From Kangiella koreensis DSM 16069 (GTDB lineage: Bacteria; Pseudomonadota; Gammaproteobacteria; Enterobacterales; Kangiellaceae): 64,000 nucleotides of DNA. Below are positions 37,030-46,679 of this stretch, piece after piece. Positions within the stretch are counted from its first letter, which is position 1; every line of letters begins with the position of its first letter. The DNA lies in assembly GCF_000024085.1 (NCBI RefSeq), contig NC_013166.1, forward strand, positions 2,232,001 through 2,296,000. The letters run 5' to 3'. A program made the translations under genes and the position numbers. The notes under the pieces were generated by a model that made no database searches, was not told where the DNA came from, and worked only from the letters and a program-made list of their open reading frames with translations.

Positions 37030-38247
37030 ATGAAAAGAGTCGTTATTACAGGTATGGGCATTGTTTCATGCTTAGGAAACAATGTTGAGGAAGTTGCCGA
37101 GTCATTAAAACAAGGCAAATCCGGTATCAAATTCAAAGATATCTATAAAGAAAAAGGACTGCGCAGCCACGTCGCCGGCAAGCCTGATATGGATATTAAA
37201 GATCACATTGACCGCAAAATTGTCCGCTTTATGGGTGATGCTGCCGGCTATGCCTATATTTCGATGCAACAAGCGATCGAAGATGCTGGTTTAAGCGACG
37301 AGCAAGTTTCCAACATCCGTACTGGCTTAATCACAGGCTCTGGCGGCGGTTCGCAAGGCACACAAGTTGAGTCAGTTGATATTGCATTGGAACGCGGCGT
37401 AAAACGCGTTGGCCCTTATGCCGTCCCTAAAACCATGGGCAGCACCACCTCAGCTTGTCTGGCGACCCCATTTAAAATTAAAGGCATCAACTACAGCATC
37501 ACTTCTGCTTGCGCGACCAGTGCACACTGTATCGGTAACGCCTATGAACAAATTGCCATGGGCAAACAGGACATCGTATTTGCTGGCGGTGGCGAAGAAG
37601 AAGATTGGCGCTTAACCCTATTGTTTGACGCCATGGGCGCGTTATCAAGCAAATATAATGATACGCCAGAAACCGCATCCCGCCCGTATGACGCAACCCG
37701 TGATGGCTTCGTCATCTCATCCGGTGGCGGTATCCTGGTTATGGAAGAATACGAACACGCCAAAGCACGTGGCGCAAAAATCTATGCCGAACTGGTTGGT
37801 TATGGCGCAACATCCGATGGCTATGACATGGTCGCCCCTTCCGGTGAAGGCGCAGTCCGCTGTATGCAACAGGCGCTGGCCACTGTTAAAGGTGATATCG
37901 ACTACGTCAACACCCACGGCACCAGTACTCCAGTTGGAGACACGGCCGAATTGAAAGCGATCAAAGAAGTCTTTGGTGACAAGCTGCCAAAAATCAGCTC
38001 AACCAAATCACTAGCCGGCCATTCTCTCGGCGCAACCGGCGTACACGAAGCCATCTACAGCCTGATTATGATGCGCGATAAATTCCTTGCCGCATCAGCC
38101 AACATTACTCAGCTTGATGAAGATGCCGAAGGTATGCCAATCGTACAAAAACGCGAAGACGGTGTAGACATTAAGCGCGTCCTCAGCAATAGCTTCGGCT
38201 TCGGCGGCACCAACGCCTGTCTGGTCTTCGAAAAATACGAGCAATAA
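37030..38247 (+). CDS. fabB: Beta-ketoacyl-ACP synthase I FabB
   Basis: A 405-residue thiolase-fold condensing enzyme, partner of FabA in unsaturated fatty acid synthesis: it elongates cis-3-decenoyl-ACP. The catalytic Cys is in [20 protein letters not shown] (about 163), His in [12 protein letters not shown] (about 297) and His in [10 protein letters not shown] (about 332). [17 protein letters not shown] is the standard opening and [11 protein letters not shown] the closing block. The gene follows fabA in the usual order and a terminator follows it. Confidence 0.97.
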   Translation: MKRVVITGMGIVSCLGNNVEEVAESLKQGKSGIKFKDIYKEKGLRSHVAGKPDMDIKDHIDRKIVRFMGDAAGYAYISMQQAIEDAGLSDEQVSNIRTGLITGSGGGSQGTQVESVDIALERGVKRVGPYAVPKTMGSTTSACLATPFKIKGINYSITSACATSAHCIGNAYEQIAMGKQDIVFAGGGEEEDWRLTLLFDAMGALSSKYNDTPETASRPYDATRDGFVISSGGGILVMEEYEHAKARGAKIYAELVGYGATSDGYDMVAPSGEGAVRCMQQALATVKGDIDYVNTHGTSTPVGDTAELKAIKEVFGDKLPKISSTKSLAGHSLGATGVHEAIYSLIMMRDKFLAASANITQLDEDAEGMPIVQKREDGVDIKRVLSNSFGFGGTNACLVFEKYEQ

Positions 38248-38264
38248 TTAGTAATTTTTCTACT

Positions 38265-38293
38265 AAGGGCGGTTCAATGTGACCGCCTTTTTC
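38265..38293 (+). terminator. Rho-independent terminator of fabAB
   Basis: Stem GGCGGT (38268-38273) and ACCGCC (38282-38287) with AAG/CTT extension and a T5 tail. Confidence 0.82.
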
Positions 38294-38336
38294 ATTTAAG
38301 GTCTTTCTAGGAACTAAAGCCTACCCTATTGGGTAT

Positions 38337-38615
38337 TCATGAGTTATCCCAATCTGTATCCTTCTTTTTGTTAGCAAGCTCATCATCATATTGACGGTTC
38401 AAGATCACCGTTGCGCTCCGCACAACGGTGCGATAATCTCTATTCCTTTCTCGCAACGCCTGCAACTCATCCACTAATTCATTCCCTTGCCTCTTTTGTC
38501 TAGACCAGCTCATCACATTGTTATATAAACCCAGCCACCAACCATTCACCGCTTCCGGCTCATCAATCCGCTTATTCTCTACAGGCAAGTGCACAATATT
38601 TTTATGATTTCTCAC
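38337..38615 (-). CDS. Small hypothetical protein, 92 aa
   Basis: Not recognised. A charged, soluble 92-residue sequence (many Asn, Arg, Glu, Asp) with two Trp near the middle (NGWWLGLYNNVMSWSRQKRQ) and a predicted helix ELVDELQALRERNRDYRTVV. It starts with GTG at 38615, with AGAAG weakly placed before it. Composition looks like a real protein rather than a shadow frame, and no longer ORF occupies the region. It lies between fabB and phoR with no obvious partner. Confidence 0.5.
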   Translation of the reverse strand: MRNHKNIVHLPVENKRIDEPEAVNGWWLGLYNNVMSWSRQKRQGNELVDELQALRERNRDYRTVVRSATVILNRQYDDELANKKKDTDWDNS

Positions 38616-38670
38616 TGCTTACTTCTCATGAATTCCAAAGAGCCCTTCTAATAAAAATGAATAATACAGG

Positions 38671-38688
38671 TATTCTCTACAGAGAATA
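38671..38688. promoter_or_regulatory. Operator-like 18-base palindrome
   Basis: TATTCTCT at 38671-38678, two central bases, AGAGAATA at 38681-38688: perfect dyad symmetry in the short gap upstream of the 92-aa gene. It has the size of a dimeric repressor site, but no regulator is assigned. Confidence 0.35.
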
Positions 38689-38805
38689 TAAACAGTAGCA
38701 AAAAGATGCGTCGCAATCTGTCGGAGTTACGACTTGCCCTAGTTTCTGAACAAGTTGGAGGGTGACAAATAGGTTAAATTCAGTAAGTACGTAATAAATT
38801 CTTCA

Positions 38806-40092
38806 CTAATTTTTTTCAAACACACAGCTAAAGGTGCTGCCTTTACCGATTTCACTTTGGATTTTAAGTTTTCCATTATGGCCTTCAAGGACGTGCTTGA
38901 CGATAGCGAGGCCGAGTCCAGTTCCGCCTTGTGAGCGGTTGCGTCCACTATCTACGCGATAAAAGCGTTCGGTGAGTCTTGGAATATGTTCTTCTGCGAT
39001 ACCAGGGCCATTATCCTGCACTTCTAAGATCAGATTGCTATCATCTTCTTTCCAGAAAATGTCGATTCGGCCTTTGGACTGGGTATAGCGGACGGCATTG
39101 AAGATCAGGTTTGAAAAGGCGCTTCTTAGTTGTTTCTCGGAGCCATACAGGTTGGCGTTGGTATGCGTGTGGAACAGGATCTGATGTTCTTTCTCGCCAC
39201 TCAGCGAGCGCGCTTCGGCGCATATACTGTCGAGCATTAAGTTGATATCGACTTCCTGTTTTCCATTCTCTTCTGCCTTGGCATCCAGTTTTGATAACAA
39301 CAACAGGTCATCGACCAAATGTCCCATATTGAGGGCTTGTTGGTGCATCATTTGCAATGGCTTGGCGACTGATTCCAATTGCGGATTATTTTCTGGATCC
39401 AGCATTTCGAGATAACCGGTAATCACAGTCAGCGGTGTTCTAAGTTCATGCGAAACGTTGGCAACGAAGTCCTGGCGCACTCTTTCCAGATGTTGTTTTT
39501 CAGTAATATCACGAATAATCACTAAACGCTGATCATCGTTATAGGGTGTAATCCGAATGTTGAGGATTAATCGCTCATCAGCTGGAGAGTGAATGATCAG
39601 GGGCTTGTTATAATCGCGGGTTTGCTCGTATTCGATGAAACTGGGGTGTCGTAACAAATTAAATAGTCGCTGTCCGATATCGGTGCTGGATTTCAGTCCT
39701 AATAAGCGTTCTGCTGCGCGATTAAACCAGCGAATTTCACCATTATTGCTGATGATCAATGCACCATCTTTCAGCGCTGAGGTTGAGGCTCTAAATTCAG
39801 AAATAATCCCTTTTAGCTTTTTTAGCTCTTTACGGTGTTTCCGCTGGAGCACAAAAAGATGATTAAAAATCTCACCCCAGATCCCCGGAGCTGATGGCGG
39901 ATACAGCGCTCTTGATTTGACCAGCCATTTATACAACCGCGACAGTTGAATCAGATTCCAAAATAAATAGACGAATATAACAACGGCAACAGAAGCAGCG
40001 GCACGATCAAAGAGTGAACCAATCAGCCCAACGACCAGAATGATAAAGGCCAGAGTCCATACTTCTGTTTGCCAGTAACGATTCGTCCACAT
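38806..40092 (-). CDS. phoR: Phosphate-regulon sensor kinase PhoR
   Basis: A 428-residue membrane histidine kinase. Two helices (about 12-45), a short charged linker, a PAS domain (about 95-195, with GALIISNNGEIRWFNRAAER), a HisKA domain with phospho-acceptor His in FVANVSHELRTPLTVITGYL (about 214), and an HATPase domain with NLIFNAVRYT, DNGPGIAEEHIPRLTERFYR and GGTGLGLAIVKHVL. It phosphorylates PhoB when phosphate is low, under PstSCAB/PhoU control. It follows phoB by 24 bases and is last in the pst-pho cluster. Confidence 0.96.
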   Translation of the reverse strand: MWTNRYWQTEVWTLAFIILVVGLIGSLFDRAAASVAVVIFVYLFWNLIQLSRLYKWLVKSRALYPPSAPGIWGEIFNHLFVLQRKHRKELKKLKGIISEFRASTSALKDGALIISNNGEIRWFNRAAERLLGLKSSTDIGQRLFNLLRHPSFIEYEQTRDYNKPLIIHSPADERLILNIRITPYNDDQRLVIIRDITEKQHLERVRQDFVANVSHELRTPLTVITGYLEMLDPENNPQLESVAKPLQMMHQQALNMGHLVDDLLLLSKLDAKAEENGKQEVDINLMLDSICAEARSLSGEKEHQILFHTHTNANLYGSEKQLRSAFSNLIFNAVRYTQSKGRIDIFWKEDDSNLILEVQDNGPGIAEEHIPRLTERFYRVDSGRNRSQGGTGLGLAIVKHVLEGHNGKLKIQSEIGKGSTFSCVFEKN

Positions 40093-40116
40093 GATATTTG
40101 CGCGCCTTATGCTTAA

Positions 40117-40809
40117 TTATTTTGCCGAGAAACGGTAACCAGATCCTCGCACAGTTTGCACATAGTTTTCTACATTATAATCTTGCAATGCTTTTCGTAA
40201 GCGACGGATATGAACGTCCACCGTGCGCTCCTCAACCACCACCTGCTGTCCCCATACAGAATCTAATAACTGTCCACGTGAATAGACACGCTCTGGGTGG
40301 CTCATGAAAAAATGCAGGATTTTATACTCGGTTGGACCTAAGTGAACTTCCTCACCATTGATTTGAACGCGATGTCCCGCAGTATCCAGCTGGATATCAC
40401 CATGCGAGATTTGCTCGCTGGGATTATTCCCTTTACCGCTACGGCGCAAGACAGCCTGGACTCTGGCCAGCAACTCTCTTGGCGAAAAGGGTTTTACCAC
40501 ATAATCATCAGCACCGGCTTCCAGACCTTGTACCCGATCATCCTCTTCGCCGCGTGCGGTTAACATAATCACTGGCACATCCTGATACTTCTGATCTTTT
40601 TTCAGTTTCTTGGTCAATTCGACACCAGATGCACCTGGTAACATCCAATCCACCAGCATAATGTCAGGCACGAATCCTTCCTTTAACAGTCCGAACACTC
40701 GCTCAGCAGTCGCTGCCTGCTCAACCTGATAGCCGGCCTGTTGCATGCAAAAGGCGAGCATTTCACGAATATCGCGCTCGTCTTCTAAAATTAATACTTT
40801 TGCATTCAT
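40117..40809 (-). CDS. phoB: Phosphate-regulon response regulator PhoB
   Basis: A 230-residue OmpR-family regulator. The receiver domain (1-120) has the acidic EDERD pocket, phospho-acceptor Asp 54 in MLVDWMLPG, Thr in MLTARGEE and Lys in DYVVKPFSPREL. The C-terminal winged helix (130-228) has VHLGPTEYKILHFFMSHPER, SRGQLLDSVWG and RTVDVHIRRLRKAL, all close to E. coli PhoB. It binds the Pho boxes upstream of pstS and of the porin gene, and probably one upstream of pstC. AAGGAA precedes the start. Confidence 0.97.
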   Translation of the reverse strand: MNAKVLILEDERDIREMLAFCMQQAGYQVEQAATAERVFGLLKEGFVPDIMLVDWMLPGASGVELTKKLKKDQKYQDVPVIMLTARGEEDDRVQGLEAGADDYVVKPFSPRELLARVQAVLRRSGKGNNPSEQISHGDIQLDTAGHRVQINGEEVHLGPTEYKILHFFMSHPERVYSRGQLLDSVWGQQVVVEERTVDVHIRRLRKALQDYNVENYVQTVRGSGYRFSAK

Positions 40810-40856
40810 GTGTTTTCCTTGTTCTTTTCAGCTATTGTTCTGTTCAATGGCTTGGG

Positions 40857-41588
40857 TTATTCATCTTTTGCCAAACGCTGCATCTCATCCCAGCTTTTGT
40901 GGCGTACATCTTCACCCTGAACCAGATAGACTACATACTCGCAGATATTGTTAGCATGGTCACCAATCCGTTCCAACGCTCGCGCTGACCACATAAAGTC
41001 TAACACTTCAGAAATACGGCGCGGCTCTTCCATCATATAGGTGATGAGCTGGCGTGAAATAGCATTGTATTCTTCATCAGCCTGGTTATCCAACTTGGCT
41101 ACATTGATTGCAGAATCAACATCCATTCGAGCAAATGCATCTAAAGAATCATGCAGCATTTTTTTTACGTGATTGCCCAGATGCAGCAAAGCACCATAAT
41201 GCAGTTTGACATGTGCAGTAGCCATTTCTTTGTTAGCAAGTGCTTTAGCCATACGAGCTACTTTCTCGGCTTCATCACCCATCCGTTCCAGATCGGTAAT
41301 AGTCTTGAGAATAGTAACAATTAAGCGCAAATCGCCCGCTGCTGGTTGGCGCTTTGCCAGAATTTTAGTGCATGCCTCATCAATTTTGATTTCTTTAGCA
41401 TTGACCATTTTTTCGTTAGCAATAACCTTGTCAGCAATAGTGCTATCGTTGTTGGTAAAAGCATCTAGCGCCAGGGTGATTTGCTCTTCAACAATACCAC
41501 CCATCGCCAGAACTTCTTCCCGCAAGTTTTCCAAGTCAGCATTAAACTGTTTAGAAATATGGGTTCCTAAGTGTTCGTTATCCATCAT
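40857..41588 (-). CDS. phoU: Phosphate signalling protein PhoU
   Basis: A 243-residue all-helical protein built of two three-helix PhoU repeats. Metal-binding-type motifs are visible: DLERMGDEAEKVARMA in the first half and ALERIGDHANNICEYV in the second. PhoU links the Pst transporter to PhoR and keeps the Pho regulon off when phosphate is plentiful. It sits between pstB and phoB in this cluster, unlike E. coli, where phoBR is unlinked. The start follows GAGG by 6 bases. Confidence 0.97.
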   Translation of the reverse strand: MMDNEHLGTHISKQFNADLENLREEVLAMGGIVEEQITLALDAFTNNDSTIADKVIANEKMVNAKEIKIDEACTKILAKRQPAAGDLRLIVTILKTITDLERMGDEAEKVARMAKALANKEMATAHVKLHYGALLHLGNHVKKMLHDSLDAFARMDVDSAINVAKLDNQADEEYNAISRQLITYMMEEPRRISEVLDFMWSARALERIGDHANNICEYVVYLVQGEDVRHKSWDEMQRLAKDE

Positions 41589-41649
41589 AATAAACCTCGT
41601 TTACCTTTCTTAATTAAGGTCAGAAATCAATCTTAGTACCAACCTGAAA

Positions 41650-42495
41650 TTAACCGTACCGACCTGTAATATAGTCTTCGGTTTTTTTCTTTTCAGGGTT
41701 GGTGAAAATAGTATCCGTATTATCAAACTCAACCATGTCACCCATGTACATAAAGGCAGTATAGTCCGAAACCCGCGCGGCCTGCTGCATGTTGTGCGTT
41801 ACAATCACAATGGTGTAGTCATTTTTCAGTTCGTTGATCAGCTCTTCGATTTTCAAGGTCGAAATCGGATCTAATGCTGAAGCCGGCTCATCCAGTAATA
41901 ATACTTCAGGTTGCACCGCAATCGCTCGAGCAATACACAGTCGTTGCTGCTGGCCGCCAGACATACCTAACGCATTTTCATGCAGACGATCTTTAACTTC
42001 GTCCCAAAGTGCAGCACCTTTAAGTGCCCATTCAACCACTTCATCTAGCACACGACGTTTGTTTATGCCCTGCAACCGAAGACCATAAGCAACGTTCTCA
42101 TAAATCGATTTTGGGAAGGGGTTCGGCTTCTGGAACACCATTCCAACCTTGCGGCGTAGTTCGGCAACATCAACACCAGGGCCATAAACATTCTGATTAG
42201 CCAGACGTATTTGACCTTCGGTGCGTGCAATATCAACCAGATCGTTCATACGGTTGAAACAGCGTAACAATGTGGATTTACCACAACCCGATGGTCCGAT
42301 AAAAGCGGTTACTTTCTTTTCCGGGATATGCAAATCTATATCAAACAAGGCTTGTTTATTGCCATAGAATAGATTGAGATTTTCAACTTCAATCGCAATG
42401 TTTTCACCCGCTAAAGGATTATAAGTTTCGGCTTTCGCTGTATCGTTCTTCATATTCAGTTCTTGTGTCTGATTTTGTGTCCGCTCTTGTGTCAT
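41650..42495 (-). CDS. pstB: Phosphate ABC transporter ATPase PstB
   Basis: A 281-residue ABC ATPase. Walker A is [20 protein letters not shown], the Q-loop [13 protein letters not shown], the signature [12 protein letters not shown], Walker [14 protein letters not shown] and the H-loop [17 protein letters not shown] and PNPFPKSI are specific to PstB. The frame opens at a TTG (42519), but ATG 42495 has AAGGTGA before it. A polar N-terminal extension of about 30 residues precedes the domain. It couples ATP hydrolysis to phosphate import through PstCA. Confidence 0.95.
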   Translation of the reverse strand: MTQERTQNQTQELNMKNDTAKAETYNPLAGENIAIEVENLNLFYGNKQALFDIDLHIPEKKVTAFIGPSGCGKSTLLRCFNRMNDLVDIARTEGQIRLANQNVYGPGVDVAELRRKVGMVFQKPNPFPKSIYENVAYGLRLQGINKRRVLDEVVEWALKGAALWDEVKDRLHENALGMSGGQQQRLCIARAIAVQPEVLLLDEPASALDPISTLKIEELINELKNDYTIVIVTHNMQQAARVSDYTAFMYMGDMVEFDNTDTIFTNPEKKKTEDYITGRYG

Positions 42496-42542
42496 GTTTG
42501 TCACCTTTTGGTTGCTCAAAGTATTGTCGCTTGGCAGTTCAA

Positions 42543-44153
42543 CTACTGCTCTAGCGCTTTATACTTTTCGCGTAAATTGTTACGAATCTTAATTGCTGCT
42601 ACGTTCAATAGGATAATGATTAATACCAGCAACAAAGCAGTGGCATAAACTAATGGACGCGCCGCTTCAACGTTTGGACTTTGGAAACCGACGTCATAAA
42701 TATGGAAGCCAAGATGCATAAACTTTCGTTCTAAATGCAGGAATGGAGCATTGCCGTCCAGGGGTAAAGTTGGTGCTAATTTTACGACACCTACCAGCAT
42801 CAAAGGCGCAACCTCACCGGCGGCTCTCGCTACCGCTAAAATCAAACCAGTCATCATGGCTGGACTGGCCATCGGTAATACCGTTTTCCACAAAGTTTCA
42901 AACTTGGTTGCGCCTAGCGCCAAACTACCTTCACGAATCGATTTGGGAATCCGTGACAGACCTTCTTCAGTCGATACAATCACCACCGGCAGAGTCAACA
43001 GCGCAAGCGTCAGAGAAGCCCAGATCAAACCTGGTGTACCGAACATAGGCGCTGGTTTCACTTCGGGATAAAACAAGTCGTCAATCGAGCCCCCGAGGAA
43101 GTAAACAAAGAAGCCAAGCCCGAATACACCATAAACAATCGAAGGCACACCTGCGAGGTTATTCACGGCAATTCTAATGGTCCGAGTTAGCGGGCCTTGC
43201 TTAGCATACTCGCGCATATAAACCGCTGCCACCACACCCAACGGCGTAACCACCACCGACATTAGCAAGACCATCATTACAGTGCCAAAAATAGCTGGGA
43301 ATACACCGCCTTCGGTATTAGCTTCACGAGGCTCATCAAATATAAACTCACCGAGTTTTGAAAAATAATGACCGGTTTTTTCCAGAGCATTCATATTATT
43401 TGGCTGGAATGCGCGCACCATATTATTGGCTGCAACATTTATTGTTCGTCCATCGACCAACTCGAACACCGCACTGTCGCGTTTGATCTGAGCATAGAGC
43501 TCATCCAACTGCTGCTGAAATTGCGCAAAGTCCTTCTTGCGATCCTGTCTACGTTGCTCAATATCAGCCTTAGCTTCTGGTGTTAGGTTACCTTCAATCT
43601 CCAGACGACGTTCTTCTAGACGCAGCTGTTCAATGTCATAGTTGATGCTGCCAATATCATCTTTTTCGATGTCACGGATTTGCTCGTGTAAGTCCGTAGC
43701 TCGATCAACTACTTTTGCCAATGCTTCAAAGTCGCCTTCATGCACCTTGCCATCATAGTTAACGGTTTTGACAAAGCCGTAAACATTGCCCCACTCGTGG
43801 CGCTCTAGAACAGTAACCTCTTGGTTGGTGTTGGTTGAGTGCAAATGTTTTAAATCAACCCAACGGAAATCGATTCCGTACATATCACGGTTGCCCACTT
43901 TTAGAAGATACTGCTCACGATCAACACCATCCTGAGTATCAATTTCATGGCTGTGTATTTCACCCAGAACCAACTCTTGCTTACCATCGACTTCAAAGGT
44001 AAATGTCTGTACATCCGCGGGCCAGAAATGGATTAGCCCTCGATAGGCAATAAGCAGCAATAGCCCAACCACCATCAATATTGAAATACTGATCGCGCCT
44101 GCATTGAGCCAAACCCAATGTTGTCCGCCTTGAAAGAATTTTTTACTCATCAT
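42543..44153 (-). CDS. pstA: Phosphate ABC permease PstA with large N-terminal domain
   Basis: A 536-residue permease, against 296 in E. coli. One helix at about 15-38 anchors an extra soluble domain (40-285) that ends in a coiled coil (about 150-220, [20 protein letters not shown] and following). The normal PstA core follows from about 290: [40 protein letters not shown], and the EAA-type loop [20 protein letters not shown] that contacts PstB. The extra domain would lie in the periplasm. It is 37 bases after pstC. Confidence 0.93.
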   Translation of the reverse strand: MMSKKFFQGGQHWVWLNAGAISISILMVVGLLLLIAYRGLIHFWPADVQTFTFEVDGKQELVLGEIHSHEIDTQDGVDREQYLLKVGNRDMYGIDFRWVDLKHLHSTNTNQEVTVLERHEWGNVYGFVKTVNYDGKVHEGDFEALAKVVDRATDLHEQIRDIEKDDIGSINYDIEQLRLEERRLEIEGNLTPEAKADIEQRRQDRKKDFAQFQQQLDELYAQIKRDSAVFELVDGRTINVAANNMVRAFQPNNMNALEKTGHYFSKLGEFIFDEPREANTEGGVFPAIFGTVMMVLLMSVVVTPLGVVAAVYMREYAKQGPLTRTIRIAVNNLAGVPSIVYGVFGLGFFVYFLGGSIDDLFYPEVKPAPMFGTPGLIWASLTLALLTLPVVIVSTEEGLSRIPKSIREGSLALGATKFETLWKTVLPMASPAMMTGLILAVARAAGEVAPLMLVGVVKLAPTLPLDGNAPFLHLERKFMHLGFHIYDVGFQSPNVEAARPLVYATALLLVLIIILLNVAAIKIRNNLREKYKALEQ

Positions 44154-44190
44154 TCAGCTCGCTTAATATTCTCATCAATTCTTCTTGGGT

Positions 44191-46431
44191 TTAAAGTGAA
44201 CCGTACTTATTGCGCAAACGCTGACGCACAATTTCCGCAATGGTGTTAAACACAAAGGTAAACAGGAAGAGTACAAATGCCGCCAGGAACAATACTCGGT
44301 AATGCGAACTGCCTACTTCCGACTCCGGCATTTCAACTGCAATATTCGCAGATAAAGTACGGAAACCTTCAAAGATATTCATATCCATGATTGGCGTATT
44401 CCCTGTTGCCATCAATACGATCATGGTTTCACCAACCGCGCGTCCAAGACCAATCATCAGCGCCGAGAAAACACCGGGGCTCGCGGTTGGAATGACTACA
44501 CGTGTCAATGTTTGCCATTGGCTAGCACCCAATGCTAATGAACCATTGGATAAATGCTTTGGCACACTGAAAATCGCATCTTCAGTAATCGAGAAAATAG
44601 TTGGTATGACGGCAAAGCCCATGGCGATACCGACCACTAATGAATTTCGTTGATCGTAGGTAATCCCCTGCTCGTTTAACCATGCAGGCATATTGCCATT
44701 GAACATAGCTGACTCAACTGGCTCGCCTAACCAGAAAGCCAGGAACGTACCAAAAATAATGATCGGGAATAGCAATGCAGCTTGCCAACCATCAGGCACA
44801 CGATGCTTAATAGCGCCAGGCAATTTTGTCCAGGTAAATCCAAATAGAACGGTAACTATCGGTAGCAATATAATTAATAGAATGACACCCGCTAAATGCT
44901 CTTCAATCAGCGGTGCCAACCAAAGACCAGCCAAGAAACCCAAAATTACGGTTGGCAATGCTTCCATAATTTCAACGGTAGGCTTGACCATTGAGCGCAT
45001 TTTAGGAGCCATAAAGTAGGCAGTAAATATCGCTCCGAAAATTGCCAAAGGCACAGCAAAAAGCATCGCATAAATTGCCGCTTTCAAAGTACCGAAGCTG
45101 AGTGGAACCAGTGAGAACTTGGATTCAAAGTCATTGGTCGATGCAGATGACTGCCAGGTAAATGAAGGCTCTTCATAACTTTCATACCAGACTTCATTCC
45201 ACAGAGCAGACCAGGAAATTTCAGGATGTTCGTTTTCCACTGCAAACACTGTCGCCTGACCGTTGTTACCAATACCCACTAAGCTGTTACTGCGAGAGTT
45301 TATGGCCAAAGCCTGTAGACCTTGTCCAAAGTCAAACTCTTCCAGCTGTCGCTCTGAGGTGGTGTAGAAAATCCCCATCTTGCCTTTGACATCTGATGCA
45401 ATAAATCCTTTGCGACGCTTTTCGATAATGATTTGCGAAATAGCATTTTCCGATAATTTAAAGTCGCGAATTTTCTTAAGATTAAAGCCATCATCTCCAC
45501 GAACCTGGAACCACTGGCTAACAGCGCCTTCACTATCACCAATTAATAATGACGTCTGCCCCAACAGGAAAACGGCTTCAGTAACACTTCGTCCACCTTC
45601 CACCAATGATAGGCTTTCATGAAACTCCCACTCATCATCAACATGGCGATAGGCGATCAGATCGCCCTGTTCACTAATGATATATAACCAGTCAGGGCCT
45701 GGTGTGGTTAACACATATTTTGGTGCGAATGGAATCTCAAAGCTGTCGCGAGACTCTTCTTCCAAGGTAAGCTCTTCGGTCAGGAAGTTCTGATCGATAG
45801 AGTAAGTTACCGTAGTAACTTTCTGATCAGCACCAACCGATGCAACCACGATACCGTCTTCCCAGCGACTGCCGAACAGTCGAGTGATTGCGCTATCGGT
45901 CAATTCAAAACTGTCTTCACCGAAAGGATATTGAAGTTGTGGCTCAATGTGGCGCTCGTTATTCGGATAGCTGATTTTGTACTTATGAGAGAATAGCTGA
46001 AAGCTGCCATCGGCAAAGCCGGCGGCCATTAACCCTTTCAGATCCAGCTCAGCAAATGCTGTAGGCTGTGCATCATGCGAAAATCGTGCTTTATCAATAA
46101 TGCTGCCATCTTCAACACTGAAAAAGCCTAAATCGCCGTTTTTACTGATAGAAAAAGCAATTTCACCGTATTCTTCCACCGACATATACTGCGGCTCAGA
46201 TTGTTGCCAGCTATAATCCTGTTCCAACTCAACGCTGGCAGGCTTAAATATCGGAAACACCACCCAGAATAGGTAAAAACAGATAAGCCCTACCGCACCA
46301 ATTACGGAAAGCCCGCCCAGCGCAATACTGTATCGAGCTATTAAGTCATTGATTTTTCTGCGCTTATGTTTGCCACTTTGGGTCTGTTGATCCAAAAGTT
46401 TGCGCGTGGTCTCTTTAACTGATGTATTCAT
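44191..46431 (-). CDS. pstC: Phosphate ABC permease PstC with periplasmic propeller-like domain
   Basis: A 746-residue permease, more than twice E. coli PstC (319). A helix at about 38-65 is followed by a soluble domain of some 390 residues with repeated beta-strand units (LMAAGFADGSFQLFS, TSLLIGDSEGAVSQWF, SNSLVGIGNNGQATVFA) that read like WD40/quinoprotein blades. The permease core starts about 455: SFGTLKAAIYAMLFAVPLAI, MEALPTVILGFLAGLWLAP, SNGSLALGASQWQTLTRVVI (EAA loop), and GLGRAVGETMIVLMATGNTP. It is first in the cluster. The domain is predicted to face the periplasm, where PstS docks. Confidence 0.93.
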   Translation of the reverse strand: MNTSVKETTRKLLDQQTQSGKHKRRKINDLIARYSIALGGLSVIGAVGLICFYLFWVVFPIFKPASVELEQDYSWQQSEPQYMSVEEYGEIAFSISKNGDLGFFSVEDGSIIDKARFSHDAQPTAFAELDLKGLMAAGFADGSFQLFSHKYKISYPNNERHIEPQLQYPFGEDSFELTDSAITRLFGSRWEDGIVVASVGADQKVTTVTYSIDQNFLTEELTLEEESRDSFEIPFAPKYVLTTPGPDWLYIISEQGDLIAYRHVDDEWEFHESLSLVEGGRSVTEAVFLLGQTSLLIGDSEGAVSQWFQVRGDDGFNLKKIRDFKLSENAISQIIIEKRRKGFIASDVKGKMGIFYTTSERQLEEFDFGQGLQALAINSRSNSLVGIGNNGQATVFAVENEHPEISWSALWNEVWYESYEEPSFTWQSSASTNDFESKFSLVPLSFGTLKAAIYAMLFAVPLAIFGAIFTAYFMAPKMRSMVKPTVEIMEALPTVILGFLAGLWLAPLIEEHLAGVILLIILLPIVTVLFGFTWTKLPGAIKHRVPDGWQAALLFPIIIFGTFLAFWLGEPVESAMFNGNMPAWLNEQGITYDQRNSLVVGIAMGFAVIPTIFSITEDAIFSVPKHLSNGSLALGASQWQTLTRVVIPTASPGVFSALMIGLGRAVGETMIVLMATGNTPIMDMNIFEGFRTLSANIAVEMPESEVGSSHYRVLFLAAFVLFLFTFVFNTIAEIVRQRLRNKYGSL

Positions 46432-46460
46432 GACTAATTAACCATTTATTGATGCAGGTT

Positions 46461-46494
46461 AGTATATAAGTCGTTTGTTACAGTTATATTAAGG
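46461..46494 (-). promoter_or_regulatory. Candidate PhoB-dependent promoter of pstC
   Basis: On the minus strand CCTTAAT, four bases, CTGTAAC (plus 46477-46494) resembles a weak Pho box (4 and 5 of 7 matches to CTGTCAT). It is followed after exactly 10 bases by TATACT (plus 46461-46466), the spacing used at Pho promoters. The match is imperfect. Confidence 0.42.
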
Positions 46495-46604
46495 TTATTA
46501 AGAAACAGGCAGGTAATGTGACAGCCGAATGGCATTATTATGAAGAGCCAGGTGCTTAGAAAAAGTTTCATGACAAGAAAGAGTTTCACAAACCCTTCGC
46601 TTTT

Positions 46605-46638
46605 CTGTCATGCAAATGTCATAAAATCTCCGTAAAAT
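46605..46638 (+). promoter_or_regulatory. Pho box and -10 of the phosphate porin gene
   Basis: CTGTCAT (46605-46611), four bases, ATGTCAT (46616-46622): 13 of 14 consensus bases. Ten bases later TAAAAT (46633-46638) serves as -10. This is the standard PhoB class promoter layout, about 45-75 bases before the start codon. Confidence 0.88.
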
Positions 46639-46679
46639 TGCCAGCGTCAATTAATTAAACCCCTTTATTGGAGAAGACA

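Noticed and set aside
37625..37954. 109-codon ORF within fabB in another frame
   Set aside because: It lies wholly inside fabB, whose catalytic residues and length are intact; composition is that of a frame shadow.
46570..46600. Possible second Pho box on the minus strand for pstC (TTGTCAT half-site)
   Set aside because: Only one good half-site; the base-11 partner does not match, and it lies far from pstC.
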